Origin: an uncultured Bacilli bacterium
GTDB lineage: Bacteria; Bacillota_I; Bacilli_A; RF39; UBA660
Direction of reading: 5' to 3'
Assembly (NCBI GenBank): GCA_947627805.1
Contig: CANQXB010000074.1
Coordinates: 1 to 5,083 of the forward strand
DNA: 5,083 bases
Part shown: one piece after another, positions 1 to 3,901 of the stretch
Layout of the letters: each line of letters begins with the position of its first letter
Position numbering within the stretch: the stretch's first letter is position 1
The notes under the pieces: model-generated
The model's input: the letters and a program-made list of their open reading frames with translations, nothing else
The model's database searches: none
What the model was told of the DNA's origin: nothing
Made by a program: the position numbers and the translations under genes

Positions 1-293
1 GGTAGCCACATTTCATATATTAAACCGTCAGCTTCCACCTCCGTAAATACTATATAGCCTGTGTCATAATCAAATATAAATGGTTTATTATCAAATTTTT
101 TAACTGAATATTTTGCATCGGGGTAAATTTCTTTGAACTTTTCCCACGCTACAGACCAGCTTAAATAAGCTAATTCTTCCTCTTGCCAAACTCCGTTTTT
201 TTCAATTTTTCTGCCAGTTTTTTTACGTTCTACAAAGCCCGAACAATCAATATTCAAAGCCTTTCTAAAATTCTCAAGATTTTCATTACTCAT
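1..293 (-). CDS. Sak-type single-strand annealing protein (DUF1071), N-terminal part, cut by window edge
   Basis: The first 97 codons are visible; the frame stays open to the left edge, so the C-terminus is missing. Residues 43-60 (LSWSVAWEKFKEIYPDAK), then KFDNKPFIFD at 66-75, GYIVFTEV at 79-86 and GLIYEMWL at 90-97 follow the conserved N-terminal pattern of the SSAP_Sak/DUF1071 family: a 'LSWaxAW..vk..YPda' block, then a strand-rich core ending in 'EMWLPVMD'. Proteins of this family, known from lactococcal phage Sak, anneal complementary single strands in phage recombination. The start ATG at 293 has AGGAGG seven bases upstream and overlaps the stop of the 51-aa gene by 8 bases, so translation is probably coupled. 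It is the last visible gene of the early operon. Family assignment is by remembered motif, not by a search. Confidence 0.8.
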   Translation of the reverse strand, partial: MSNENLENFRKALNIDCSGFVERKKTGRKIEKNGVWQEEELAYLSWSVAWEKFKEIYPDAKYSVKKFDNKPFIFDYDTGYIVFTEVEADGLIYEMWL

Positions 294-441
294 TTTTAAA
301 CCTCCTATTAATTTCATTTTCTACTTTTTTTAAATAATATCCGTTTTGGCATTCCATACAATCACGTTTTAAATTCATTAACTCACTATCGGATAACATC
401 TCAATATCAATACTATTAAAATCAATTTTATCTTTAAACAT
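286..441 (-). CDS. Small phage protein, 51 aa, function unknown
   Basis: The protein starts MFKDKIDFNSIDIEMLSD and continues with a helical, charged stretch that contains a CMEC pair at residues 28-31 and ends NRRFKNE. I do not recognise a family. The two cysteines could be structural but are too few for a classical zinc finger. The start ATG at 441 overlaps the upstream 59-aa gene by 8 bases (ATGTTTAA). A full GGAGG lies 14 bases upstream and a weaker AAGGG 8 bases upstream. Its last codons include AGG AGG, which double as the ribosome binding site for the annealing protein, with another 8-base overlap (ATGAGTAA). Tight coupling on both sides and clean signals make it a real gene. Confidence 0.75.
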   Translation of the reverse strand: MFKDKIDFNSIDIEMLSDSELMNLKRDCMECQNGYYLKKVENEINRRFKNE

Positions 442-613
442 CTAAAATTCCCTTACCTCCATAATAATTATCATTGGCAAATTCTTCCGCTTTATTGATA
501 AAATACAACTCTCTATTTATTAGCTCTCTATCAGCTTCGGAATATTTATTTAAATCCACTTTATGATGCCAATATATCTTTTGTGCAATTTCTCTAGCTT
601 CTTTTTTTTCCAT
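434..613 (-). CDS. Small phage protein, 59 aa, function unknown
   Basis: The protein begins MEKKEAREIAQKIYWHHK and is mostly charged and helical. Its C-terminus, YYGGKGILDV, is partly dictated by the ribosome binding site (GGAGG) of the next gene. No family is recognised, and there is no signal peptide or membrane segment. The start ATG at 613 has AGGAG five bases upstream, inside the final codons of the 27-aa membrane peptide, whose stop lies one base before this ATG. It overlaps the 51-aa gene by 8 bases. An eight-A run directly after the start codon (ATGG followed by A8) is a possible slippage or sequencing-error site. It belongs to the early operon. Confidence 0.75.
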   Translation of the reverse strand: MEKKEAREIAQKIYWHHKVDLNKYSEADRELINRELYFINKAEEFANDNYYGGKGILDV

Positions 614-614
614 T

Positions 615-698
615 TTATCTCCTATTAATTAGATTAAACATAACTGTTAATATCAATGCAATTACACCGCACGTAGTCAATAATAAAACATTAACCAT
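615..698 (-). CDS. Tiny single-span membrane peptide, 27 aa
   Basis: The frame encodes a 27-residue peptide that starts MVNVLLLTTC and ends NLINRR. Residues 2 to about 24 are almost uninterruptedly hydrophobic (VNVLLLTTCGVIALILTVMF), so it should be one membrane helix with a short basic tail, predicted inside the cell by the positive-inside rule. An excellent ribosome binding site, GGGGAG, sits seven bases before the ATG. The ATG overlaps the ribbon-helix-helix gene by 8 bases (ATGGTTAA), and the stop is one base from the next ATG. That spacing matches its neighbours and argues that the frame is translated. The function is unknown; host-membrane interference or superinfection exclusion is only a guess. 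Confidence 0.65.
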   Translation of the reverse strand: MVNVLLLTTCGVIALILTVMFNLINRR

Positions 699-852
699 TT
701 TCTAACTCCCCTAAAAATTTCTGAAAAGCCCACTTGCCTACTTTGTTTAAAGAACAATCATTTTTTTTTGCATATCTCCTTATTTTATCTTTTAACTCTT
801 TAGGTAAAACTAAACATAATACCTCTTTACTCTCTTTAATTTTTTTAGTCAT
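691..852 (-). CDS. Ribbon-helix-helix-like DNA-binding protein, 53 aa
   Basis: The sequence from the chosen start (MTKKIKESKEVLCLVLPK) has the layout of Arc/MetJ/CopG-type ribbon-helix-helix proteins. A short beta strand (EVLCLVLP, about residues 10-17) is followed by helix A (KELKDKIRRYAKKN), a turn (CSLN) and helix B (KVGKWAFQKFLGEL). Proteins of this fold bind DNA as dimers through the strand and often repress their own operon. A longer frame begins at 873, but the ATG at 852 is preferred: AAGGG lies about seven bases upstream, and it makes the same 8-base overlap with the preceding gene (ATGACTAA) as the neighbouring junctions. It is a candidate repressor acting on the palindromic promoter at 1354-1404; that link is inference. 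Confidence 0.65.
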   Translation of the reverse strand: MTKKIKESKEVLCLVLPKELKDKIRRYAKKNDCSLNKVGKWAFQKFLGELENG

Positions 853-1141
853 TTTTATTCCCTTTCCATTCATAATTCAAACTATTTAAACAGTCTATTT
901 TTCCACATTCAATACCCTTTAAATATAAAGCGTGGGATGCCCCCCAAGCTTCATTTTCGTTTAAATGAAATACCTCTTGATAATAAGGTATTAACTTTTC
1001 AATAACTATAAATTTGTAATTTTCTTTTTTTATTTCCATTATCCTTTGATTGAGTTCATTATTCAAAATTATTGACTCTCTATCTTCAAAAATCTCATTG
1101 AAAATATTTCTAAAAAAATTCTCAATCTTATATTTATTCAT
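845..1141 (-). CDS. Hypothetical early phage protein, 98 aa
   Basis: I do not recognise a family. The protein is charged and mixed helical/strand: an N-terminal amphipathic helix (KIENFFRNIFNEIFED, residues 5-20), then ELNQRIMEIKKENYKFIVIEKLIPYYQ-type alternation, and a more conserved-looking centre, EAWGASHALYLKGIECGK, at about residues 64-81, that could be a folded core. Cysteines occur at 79 and 84. There is no membrane segment or signal peptide. The ribosome binding site AGGAGGGG lies a few bases before the ATG at 1141 and is encoded in the end of the 66-aa gene, which it overlaps by 8 bases (ATGAATAA). Confidence 0.8.
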   Translation of the reverse strand: MNKYKIENFFRNIFNEIFEDRESIILNNELNQRIMEIKKENYKFIVIEKLIPYYQEVFHLNENEAWGASHALYLKGIECGKIDCLNSLNYEWKGNKND

Positions 1142-1334
1142 TTTTCCCCTCCTTTAATCTAAAATTAAAACAATTATCTCCCTCTATATCTATTTCAAAT
1201 AACTTAACAAAATAAAATACCGCTTCTAAATGATGTTTTGAAATATAATAAAACTCTTTATTTTCCTTACTTATCTCTCTCCACCATTGTAATTGATTAT
1301 TCATTATCTTTTTTTTATCATTTGTTATTTTCAT
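1134..1334 (-). CDS. Hypothetical early phage protein, 66 aa, first gene of the early operon
   Basis: No family is recognised. The protein is polar and aromatic-rich (LQWWREIS at residues 15-22, KEFYYISKHHLEAVFYFVKL from about 26) and ends in FRLKEGKNE. It is the first gene after the control region. AGGAGG sits four bases before the ATG at 1334, and a promoter with a perfect TTGACA box is centred about 40 bases upstream, which would give a leader of only about a dozen bases. An internal ATG at residue 11 lacks a comparable ribosome binding site, so the first ATG is preferred. It is coupled to the next gene by an 8-base overlap. Confidence 0.75.
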   Translation of the reverse strand: MKITNDKKKIMNNQLQWWREISKENKEFYYISKHHLEAVFYFVKLFEIDIEGDNCFNFRLKEGKNE

Positions 1335-1353
1335 AAAACCTCCTTATTAATAA

Positions 1354-1380
1354 TTTATAATAATTATTAATAATTGTCAA
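1354..1380 (-). promoter_or_regulatory. Sigma70-type promoter of the early operon
   Basis: A perfect -35 box, TTGACA, lies at 1380-1375. For the -10 box there are two overlapping choices: TATAAA at 1359-1354 (15-base spacer, 5 of 6 matches) or TAAATT at 1357-1352 (17-base spacer, 4 of 6). Transcription would start near 1346, only a dozen or so bases before the ribosome binding site of the 66-aa gene. The promoter lies just downstream of the terminator at 1426-1450, so the early operon can be transcribed separately from the late genes. Confidence 0.6.
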
Positions 1381-1404
1381 TAGTTTTTATTAATAATTAT
1401 TAAT
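1358..1404. repeat. AT palindromes around the early promoter, possible operators
   Basis: A perfect 16-base palindrome, ATTAATAATTATTAAT, lies at 1389-1404, just upstream of the -35 box. Its 12-base core TAATAATTATTA recurs at 1358-1369 in the promoter spacer and -10 box, with centres 33 bases apart, or about three helical turns. A further 14-base palindrome overlaps at 1362-1375. Repeated palindromes on one DNA face flanking a promoter suit a dimeric repressor. The base composition is extremely AT-biased, so chance or simple-repeat origin is possible. Confidence 0.4.
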
Positions 1405-1425
1405 TTTTATTATATATTTTTTCAT

Positions 1426-1450
1426 AAAAAAATCTCCCGTAAAGGGAGAT
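1426..1450 (-). terminator. Intrinsic terminator between late/lysis genes and early operon
   Basis: Read on the minus strand, a 7-base-pair stem (ATCTCCC / GGGAGAT, loop TTTAC) is followed directly by six T residues. No T run follows it on the plus strand, so it acts in the minus direction. It would stop readthrough from the lysis genes and also any transcript starting at the promoter at 1513-1541. Confidence 0.85.
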
Positions 1451-1506
1451 GTCAAGAATAGTTATGTTTAATACTAAGAATGAGAAATTAAATGAAAAAA
1501 TCTGTT
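1426..1506 (-). ncRNA. Predicted short non-coding transcript of about 80 nt
   Basis: The unit begins about seven bases after a near-consensus promoter and ends at a good intrinsic terminator. It contains no ATG in any minus-strand frame. The 5' half is U/A-rich and apparently unstructured, with pyrimidine runs such as UUUCUCAUUCUU; the 3' end is the terminator hairpin with its U tail, the usual layout of a small regulatory RNA. Alternatively it is the prematurely terminated leader of the early operon, controlled by antitermination. No known RNA family is recognised. Confidence 0.5.
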
Positions 1507-1512
1507 ATTATT

Positions 1513-1541
1513 AGTATAGTATTTTTTTATAAAATTGTCAA
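1513..1541 (-). promoter_or_regulatory. Strong sigma70-type promoter upstream of the terminator
   Basis: TTGACA at 1541-1536, a spacer of exactly 17 bases, then TATACT at 1518-1513. This is 11 of 12 consensus bases at ideal spacing, the best promoter in the window. Its -35 box starts a few bases after the stop of the 97-aa membrane protein gene. The predicted start, near 1506, is followed by no gene before the terminator at 1450-1426. Confidence 0.7.
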
Positions 1542-1545
1542 AAAA

Positions 1546-1839
1546 TTAGTTTAAATCTTTTTCTATTTTATTTAATTTTTCAATAATAATATCGTTTTTT
1601 TGTAAACTTGCAGAATTTTCATTAGCCAAATTATCAAGCATATAAAGTTTACCTCCTATAAATATACATACTGCTAAAAAAGTTACCACCGACCCGCAAA
1701 GCCAATGTTTAAAGTTATTAAGTTCTTTATACATTAAATTAACTTTAGAAACAAAACTTATCTCGTCAGAATTATCGGGATTTCCAAAGAGTAAATTATA
1801 AATCTTATTTATTTTTTTTTCCATTTCTTCCTGTTCCAT
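1546..1839 (-). CDS. Single-span membrane protein, candidate holin or lysis accessory, 97 aa
   Basis: The protein has a charged N-terminal half (about residues 1-44), one hydrophobic segment around residues 46-63 (WLCGSVVTFLAVCIFIGG), and a polar C-terminus ending in a short heptad-like helix (IIIEKLNKIEKDL). One central membrane helix flanked by helical or coiled-coil arms, in the gene directly after the peptidase, suits a holin-like or lysis-accessory role, as in small XhlA-type proteins. No sequence family is recognised, and a spanin or another membrane protein is possible. The ATG at 1839 has only a weak upstream AGAG. An ATG five codons later (1824) has AGGA four bases before it and may be the true start. 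It is the last gene before the terminator. Confidence 0.7.
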   Translation of the reverse strand: MEQEEMEKKINKIYNLLFGNPDNSDEISFVSKVNLMYKELNNFKHWLCGSVVTFLAVCIFIGGKLYMLDNLANENSASLQKNDIIIEKLNKIEKDLN

Positions 1840-1876
1840 TTCTCTAATCTCTACTAAACTAATAAATTTATTTTAA

Positions 1877-1889
1877 GACGTCTGACGTC
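1877..1889. repeat. Tandem GACGTC palindromes in the gap before the membrane protein gene
   Basis: Two copies of GACGTC (1877-1882 and 1884-1889) are separated by one base; the second sits in the 8-base palindrome TGACGTCA at 1883-1890. They form a small GC-rich island in an AT-rich 55-base gap between the peptidase and the membrane protein genes. In RNA they allow only a 4-base-pair hairpin. A weak -35-like TTGACG overlaps (1892-1887) without a convincing -10 box. It could be a regulator site; the role is unknown. Confidence 0.35.
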
Positions 1890-1894
1890 AATTT

Positions 1895-2305
1895 TTAAGC
1901 GAGGTAATTCGGGTTATGTTTAAATCTATTACCTTTAATTCTAAACGCAACGTGAAGCCACTTAACCCCCTTAGAATTTGTTTCTATAAAACATTCGTCA
2001 TAATCTAATACTTGCGTAATATAATTATATAATTCTTTAAATGTAGCATTTAAGGGGATTATATCAACTGCACACCCCGTTAAATGGTTTGAATTAGCAG
2101 CACCGTTAACAAGTTTATTTACTTCTTTATTTCTATAACCTGATGTTACTTTTATTGCACCAAACTTATTACGGCAAGGCTGTAAAACAAAGTAAATAAG
2201 ATTTAATAAATTATCGCATTCAGCTAATGACGGTATATTTTTAATCCCGTGTTCTATAGCTTTATCACTATGACATAACTCTGTTATTGTAAAGTTTAAA
2301 TTCAT
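1895..2305 (-). CDS. M15_3-family zinc D-Ala-D-Ala peptidase, probable endolysin, 136 aa
   Basis: The family (VanY/M15-like) cleaves peptide bonds in the peptidoglycan stem; in phages it is a common lysis enzyme. Visible motifs, numbered from the chosen start, are an N-terminal FTITELCHSD (5-14), VTSGYRNKEVN (53-63) with the conserved S-G-Y-R, SNHLTGCAVD (72-81) giving zinc ligands His74 and Asp81, and WLHVAF (116-121) giving the third ligand His118. A glutamate near 108 (CFIET) is a candidate catalytic base. All expected metal ligands are present and the length is normal for a one-domain M15_3 enzyme. The frame opens earlier (2353), but the ATG at 2305 has AAGGGG five bases upstream and clears the preceding gene's stop by 11 bases. 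There is no signal peptide, so it would need a holin. Confidence 0.9.
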   Translation of the reverse strand: MNLNFTITELCHSDKAIEHGIKNIPSLAECDNLLNLIYFVLQPCRNKFGAIKVTSGYRNKEVNKLVNGAANSNHLTGCAVDIIPLNATFKELYNYITQVLDYDECFIETNSKGVKWLHVAFRIKGNRFKHNPNYLA

Positions 2306-2316
2306 TATTACCCCTT

Positions 2317-2772
2317 TTACCAATGACAAAAACGCTGGTAACCGTCCACACAAAAGGTCATTACATCCGCTTTAAATTTACTTACTCCGCTTGCTAATAA
2401 TAATCCTCTGAAAACTTTAGATGATAAAAGGCGGTCATTATTTATAAACCCTTTATTCTCTGTGAGAACATCATGAACCATCGCCGATATTTGAAATTCA
2501 GGTTCGGTTTTAGAACCTATTAACCGCCAAAAGAGCCTATTTATCGTTGCCCCGTCAAAACGGTAACCTTTCTCTATCCTAAACCTATACTCTACCTGTT
2601 CCGCTTTTCTCTTATCAAGTATAGTAACAAATAACGGCTTTTTATTTAAAAACGGTTTGTCCGTTATTTCTTTTTTCTCTTGTTTAGTCATAGACGGCAG
2701 TGGAAAGAGCATAGTTGTACACGGAATTATATTAAAGTCAATTTCTATTTCATCATCTTTATACCAAATCAT
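2317..2772 (-). CDS. DUF1353-family phage protein, 151 aa
   Basis: The family is common in tailed phages, often beside lysis or tail genes; its biochemical role is unknown. The hallmarks are visible: KGYRFDGATINRLFW at 68-82, corresponding to the family's 'GF.tDgaSiPr.fw' block, and ISAMVHDVLTEN at 95-106, corresponding to 'aa.vHDwLy'. The histidine-aspartate pair H100-D101 and Asp73 could form a metal or active site, but this is not established. The C-terminus (VMTFCVDGYQRFCHW) is helical, as in relatives. The start ATG at 2772 has AAGGA about ten bases upstream. An ATGA overlap joins it to the tiny frame at 2769-2858, and the peptidase starts 11 bases after its stop. Confidence 0.8.
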   Translation of the reverse strand: MIWYKDDEIEIDFNIIPCTTMLFPLPSMTKQEKKEITDKPFLNKKPLFVTILDKRKAEQVEYRFRIEKGYRFDGATINRLFWRLIGSKTEPEFQISAMVHDVLTENKGFINNDRLLSSKVFRGLLLASGVSKFKADVMTFCVDGYQRFCHW

Positions 2773-2858
2773 TCTTTAAATATCCTTTCAGAAGTGGGAG
2801 GGAGTACCCCCTCCCGTGGTTGACCGAGGGCATTCGCCCAGTCAGTTATATTTTCCAA
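2769..2858 (-). CDS. Possible tiny protein, 29 aa, TTG start
   Basis: The frame from a TTG at 2858 encodes a peptide with natural-looking composition (LENITDWANALGQP, then REGVLPPTSERIFKE) and ends in a TGA that makes a standard ATGA overlap with the DUF1353 gene. Against it: no ATG, only AGGA at 11-12 bases as a ribosome binding site, and a strong GC-rich hairpin inside it. The frame is in phase with the 60-aa gene upstream, with nine further sense codons between that gene's TAA and the TTG, so it might instead be a readthrough extension or a relic. I do not recognise the sequence. Confidence 0.35.
   Translation of the reverse strand: MENITDWANALGQPREGVLPPTSERIFKE
2796..2815. repeat. GC-rich inverted repeat (GGGAGGG / CCCTCCC)
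   Basis: A perfect 7-base-pair stem with a 6-base loop stands out in very AT-rich surroundings, 24 bases before the DUF1353 start. No T run follows on either strand, so it is not an ordinary terminator. Just beyond it, a second smaller hairpin (GGGC, GAAT loop, GCCC) lies at 2829-2840. Possible roles are mRNA stabilisation or processing, translation control, or a protein-binding site. Confidence 0.55.
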
Positions 2859-2859
2859 G

Positions 2860-2889
2860 TAAATAAAAATCCTATTCGATTTTTATTTA
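2860..2889 (-). terminator. AT-rich inverted repeat over the end of the 60-aa gene, possible weak terminator
   Basis: Twelve-base arms match perfectly (TAAATAAAAATC / GATTTTTATTTA on the minus strand) around a 6-base loop. The first arm contains the stop codon of the 60-aa gene; the second arm provides five T residues but no T run beyond the stem. The stem is almost all A-T, so it is weaker than the terminator at 1426-1450 and may only attenuate or protect the message. Confidence 0.35.
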
Positions 2890-3065
2890 TTCTTATACCC
2901 CTCAATAACCTTAACGATAGTTTCTTCAACAATTTCCAAAATTTCATCGGTGTGTTTCTCCAAAATTTCAAGTCCTTTTTCTTTTAGCACAGGAGCGATT
3001 TTAATAATTTTTTTTATTATTCTCCTGATAACAAATCTTTCAAATAAATTAAATACTTTTGCCAT
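2883..3065 (-). CDS. Small amphipathic helical protein, 60 aa, function unknown
   Basis: The protein begins MAKVFNLFERFVIRRIIKK. Residues 5 to about 25 form a strongly cationic amphipathic helix (ERFVIRRIIKKIIKIAP); the rest is an acidic helix (LEILEKHTDEILEIVEETI) with regular isoleucine/valine spacing that could pack against the first as a hairpin or form oligomers. There is no true membrane span, but the first helix could lie on a membrane surface. It sits between tail-fibre and lysis genes, and a lysis accessory or tail-assembly role is conceivable but not shown. AAAGGAG lies six bases before the ATG at 3065. GC-rich hairpins flank the gene on both sides. It ends AAT AAA TAA, like the gene upstream. 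Confidence 0.75.
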   Translation of the reverse strand: MAKVFNLFERFVIRRIIKKIIKIAPVLKEKGLEILEKHTDEILEIVEETIVKVIEGYKNK

Positions 3066-3079
3066 AGTTTACTCCTTTT

Positions 3080-3217
3080 CTAAATCTTTTTTATTGACGG
3101 CGGAGGGTTTAAGTCCTCCGCTTGGTCAGCATCGGCTTCGAGAGCCTTTGCGGGTAAAACATATAATTCTGCTTCTTCTGTCGCTTCAATAATATCATCA
3201 AGCGTTTTTTCGGGTAA
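3080..3217 (-). other. Open frame continuing in phase after the stop of the tail-assembly gene (45 codons)
   Basis: Directly after the TAA at 3220-3218 the same frame stays open for 45 codons and ends in TAG just before the ribosome binding site of the 60-aa gene. The sequence looks coding (LPEKTLDDIIEATEEAELY, later ADADQAEDLNPPPSIKKI) and joins naturally to the gene's last residues GTEISNK. It contains no ATG, GTG or TTG in phase, so it cannot readily start on its own. It is either the remnant of a longer gene cut by a recent nonsense change, a sequencing error at the stop, or a readthrough extension. Confidence 0.45.
3100..3121. repeat. GC-rich inverted repeat (GCGGAGG / CCTCCGC)
   Basis: A perfect 7-base-pair stem with an 8-base loop, with flanking TGAC/GTCA able to extend it across a small internal loop. 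No T run follows on either strand. It resembles the hairpin at 2796-2815 in size, in its GGAGG/CCTCC arms and in being followed on the plus strand by a TTGGTCA- or GGTTGACC-type sequence. The two bracket the 60-aa gene. Confidence 0.5.
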
Positions 3218-3901
3218 TTATTTATTTGATATTTCAGTTCCCCAAAAATCTGTCAATAATTGCATTTTACATTCTTTTAAAAATGATTCCGTTACTTTAA
3301 CATCTCTATTTTGTGAGGGCATTTCCTCACTCTCAAAATCAGGCTTGTTATAGGTAATAATAGGAGTGTCAATTTCTAATAACGGAACAATATCAGTTAA
3401 GAAATTTGCAGTATTGCCGTTTTTAAAAGTAATAATTCTTTTAACATAACCTAATGATGTATTAAAAAACAATTCATTAAATTGTTTTTCTTTAGCTTCA
3501 ATTTCTTCTTTTTTTATTTCTTCCGCTGATTTTTCTATTATTTCATTATCAATAATTTTATAATGATTTTTATTAGCTTTTATCTTTTCTCCGAGTTCTT
3601 TAAGAACCAAGATATAACCTGTTATTTCTCCGAGTTCCTTAATATCTGATACATTTAATTCATTATCAACTTTATAATGTGTTTCTCTGTAATCTCTTAA
3701 AATATCCCAGTCTTTCCCGTTCCATTTTGCCATAAAGCCTTGTTTAAAATTGCGTGGAGCGGTTAAAGTTGCATAAGCAGGAACAAGAGGAATAAACCGC
3801 CCTGCTTTTTTTGTTTCTTCGGGGTCTGCTTCCGCTTGCTTTTTTCCTAAAAATTCATAAGTGTTTTTATCATATTCATAAATATATACTGTCATAATCA
3901 T
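3218..3901 (-). CDS. Tail-fibre-assembly-like (chaperone-type) protein, 227 aa
   Basis: The N-terminal part (VYIYEYDKNTYEFLGKKQAE, then ADPEE and RFIPLVPAYATLTAPRNFKQ) followed by GFMAKWNGKDWDILRDYR at 55-72 is the typical layout of small proteins encoded just after tail fibres (tail-fibre assembly / DUF4376-like). These start with a 'Yd.dp.tgey.G...a..dP' strand, proline-rich anchor and 'a.WdG..W..v.D.R' block, and help fold or attach the fibre. Residues 115-145 are charged and helical; the C-terminal part (SLGYVKRIITFKNGN, then SQNRDVKVTESFLKE) is not recognised. The ATG at 3901 has GAGG five bases upstream and makes an ATGA overlap with the fibre gene; a second ATG two codons later is less well placed. 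The frame continues in phase after the TAA stop. Confidence 0.75.
   Translation of the reverse strand: MIMTVYIYEYDKNTYEFLGKKQAEADPEETKKAGRFIPLVPAYATLTAPRNFKQGFMAKWNGKDWDILRDYRETHYKVDNELNVSDIKELGEITGYILVLKELGEKIKANKNHYKIIDNEIIEKSAEEIKKEEIEAKEKQFNELFFNTSLGYVKRIITFKNGNTANFLTDIVPLLEIDTPIITYNKPDFESEEMPSQNRDVKVTESFLKECKMQLLTDFWGTEISNK

Noticed and set aside
853..873. Longer start for the ribbon-helix-helix gene
   Set aside because: It has no ribosome binding site, and its extra seven codons contain the AAGGG site that serves the ATG at 852.
1432..1450. Pairing of the small RNA's AUCUCC with the GGAGAU ribosome binding site of the 59-aa gene
   Set aside because: Only six bases match and they are locked in the terminator stem; too weak to claim a target.
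1450..1455. A third TTGACA box as another promoter
   Set aside because: No -10 box lies at workable distance; the expected position falls in the terminator's T run.
2306..2353. Longer start for the M15 peptidase, 16 codons upstream
   Set aside because: It would overlap DUF1353 and encode the real AAGGGG ribosome binding site as protein; the M15 domain begins right after the ATG at 2305.
2759..2833. Minus-strand ATG frame of 24 codons (starts MPSVNHGRGY)
   Set aside because: The site upstream is poor and the frame ends inside the DUF1353 gene; the competing TTG frame has the standard ATGA overlap and better composition.
2950..3192. Plus-strand frame of 80 codons
   Set aside because: It is antisense to the 60-aa gene and the extension region, has no ribosome binding site, and its hydrophobic run merely mirrors the complementary strand of the amphipathic helix gene.
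3109..3198. Minus-strand ATG frame of 29 codons (starts MILLKRQKKQ)
   Set aside because: It is highly basic, has no ribosome binding site, and overlaps a better coding-looking frame that continues from the tail-assembly gene.
3218..3220. Reassigned stop codon as the cause of the open frames after TAA
   Set aside because: TAA ends almost every other gene here, at coupled junctions where reading through would destroy the layout, and TGA also acts as a stop.
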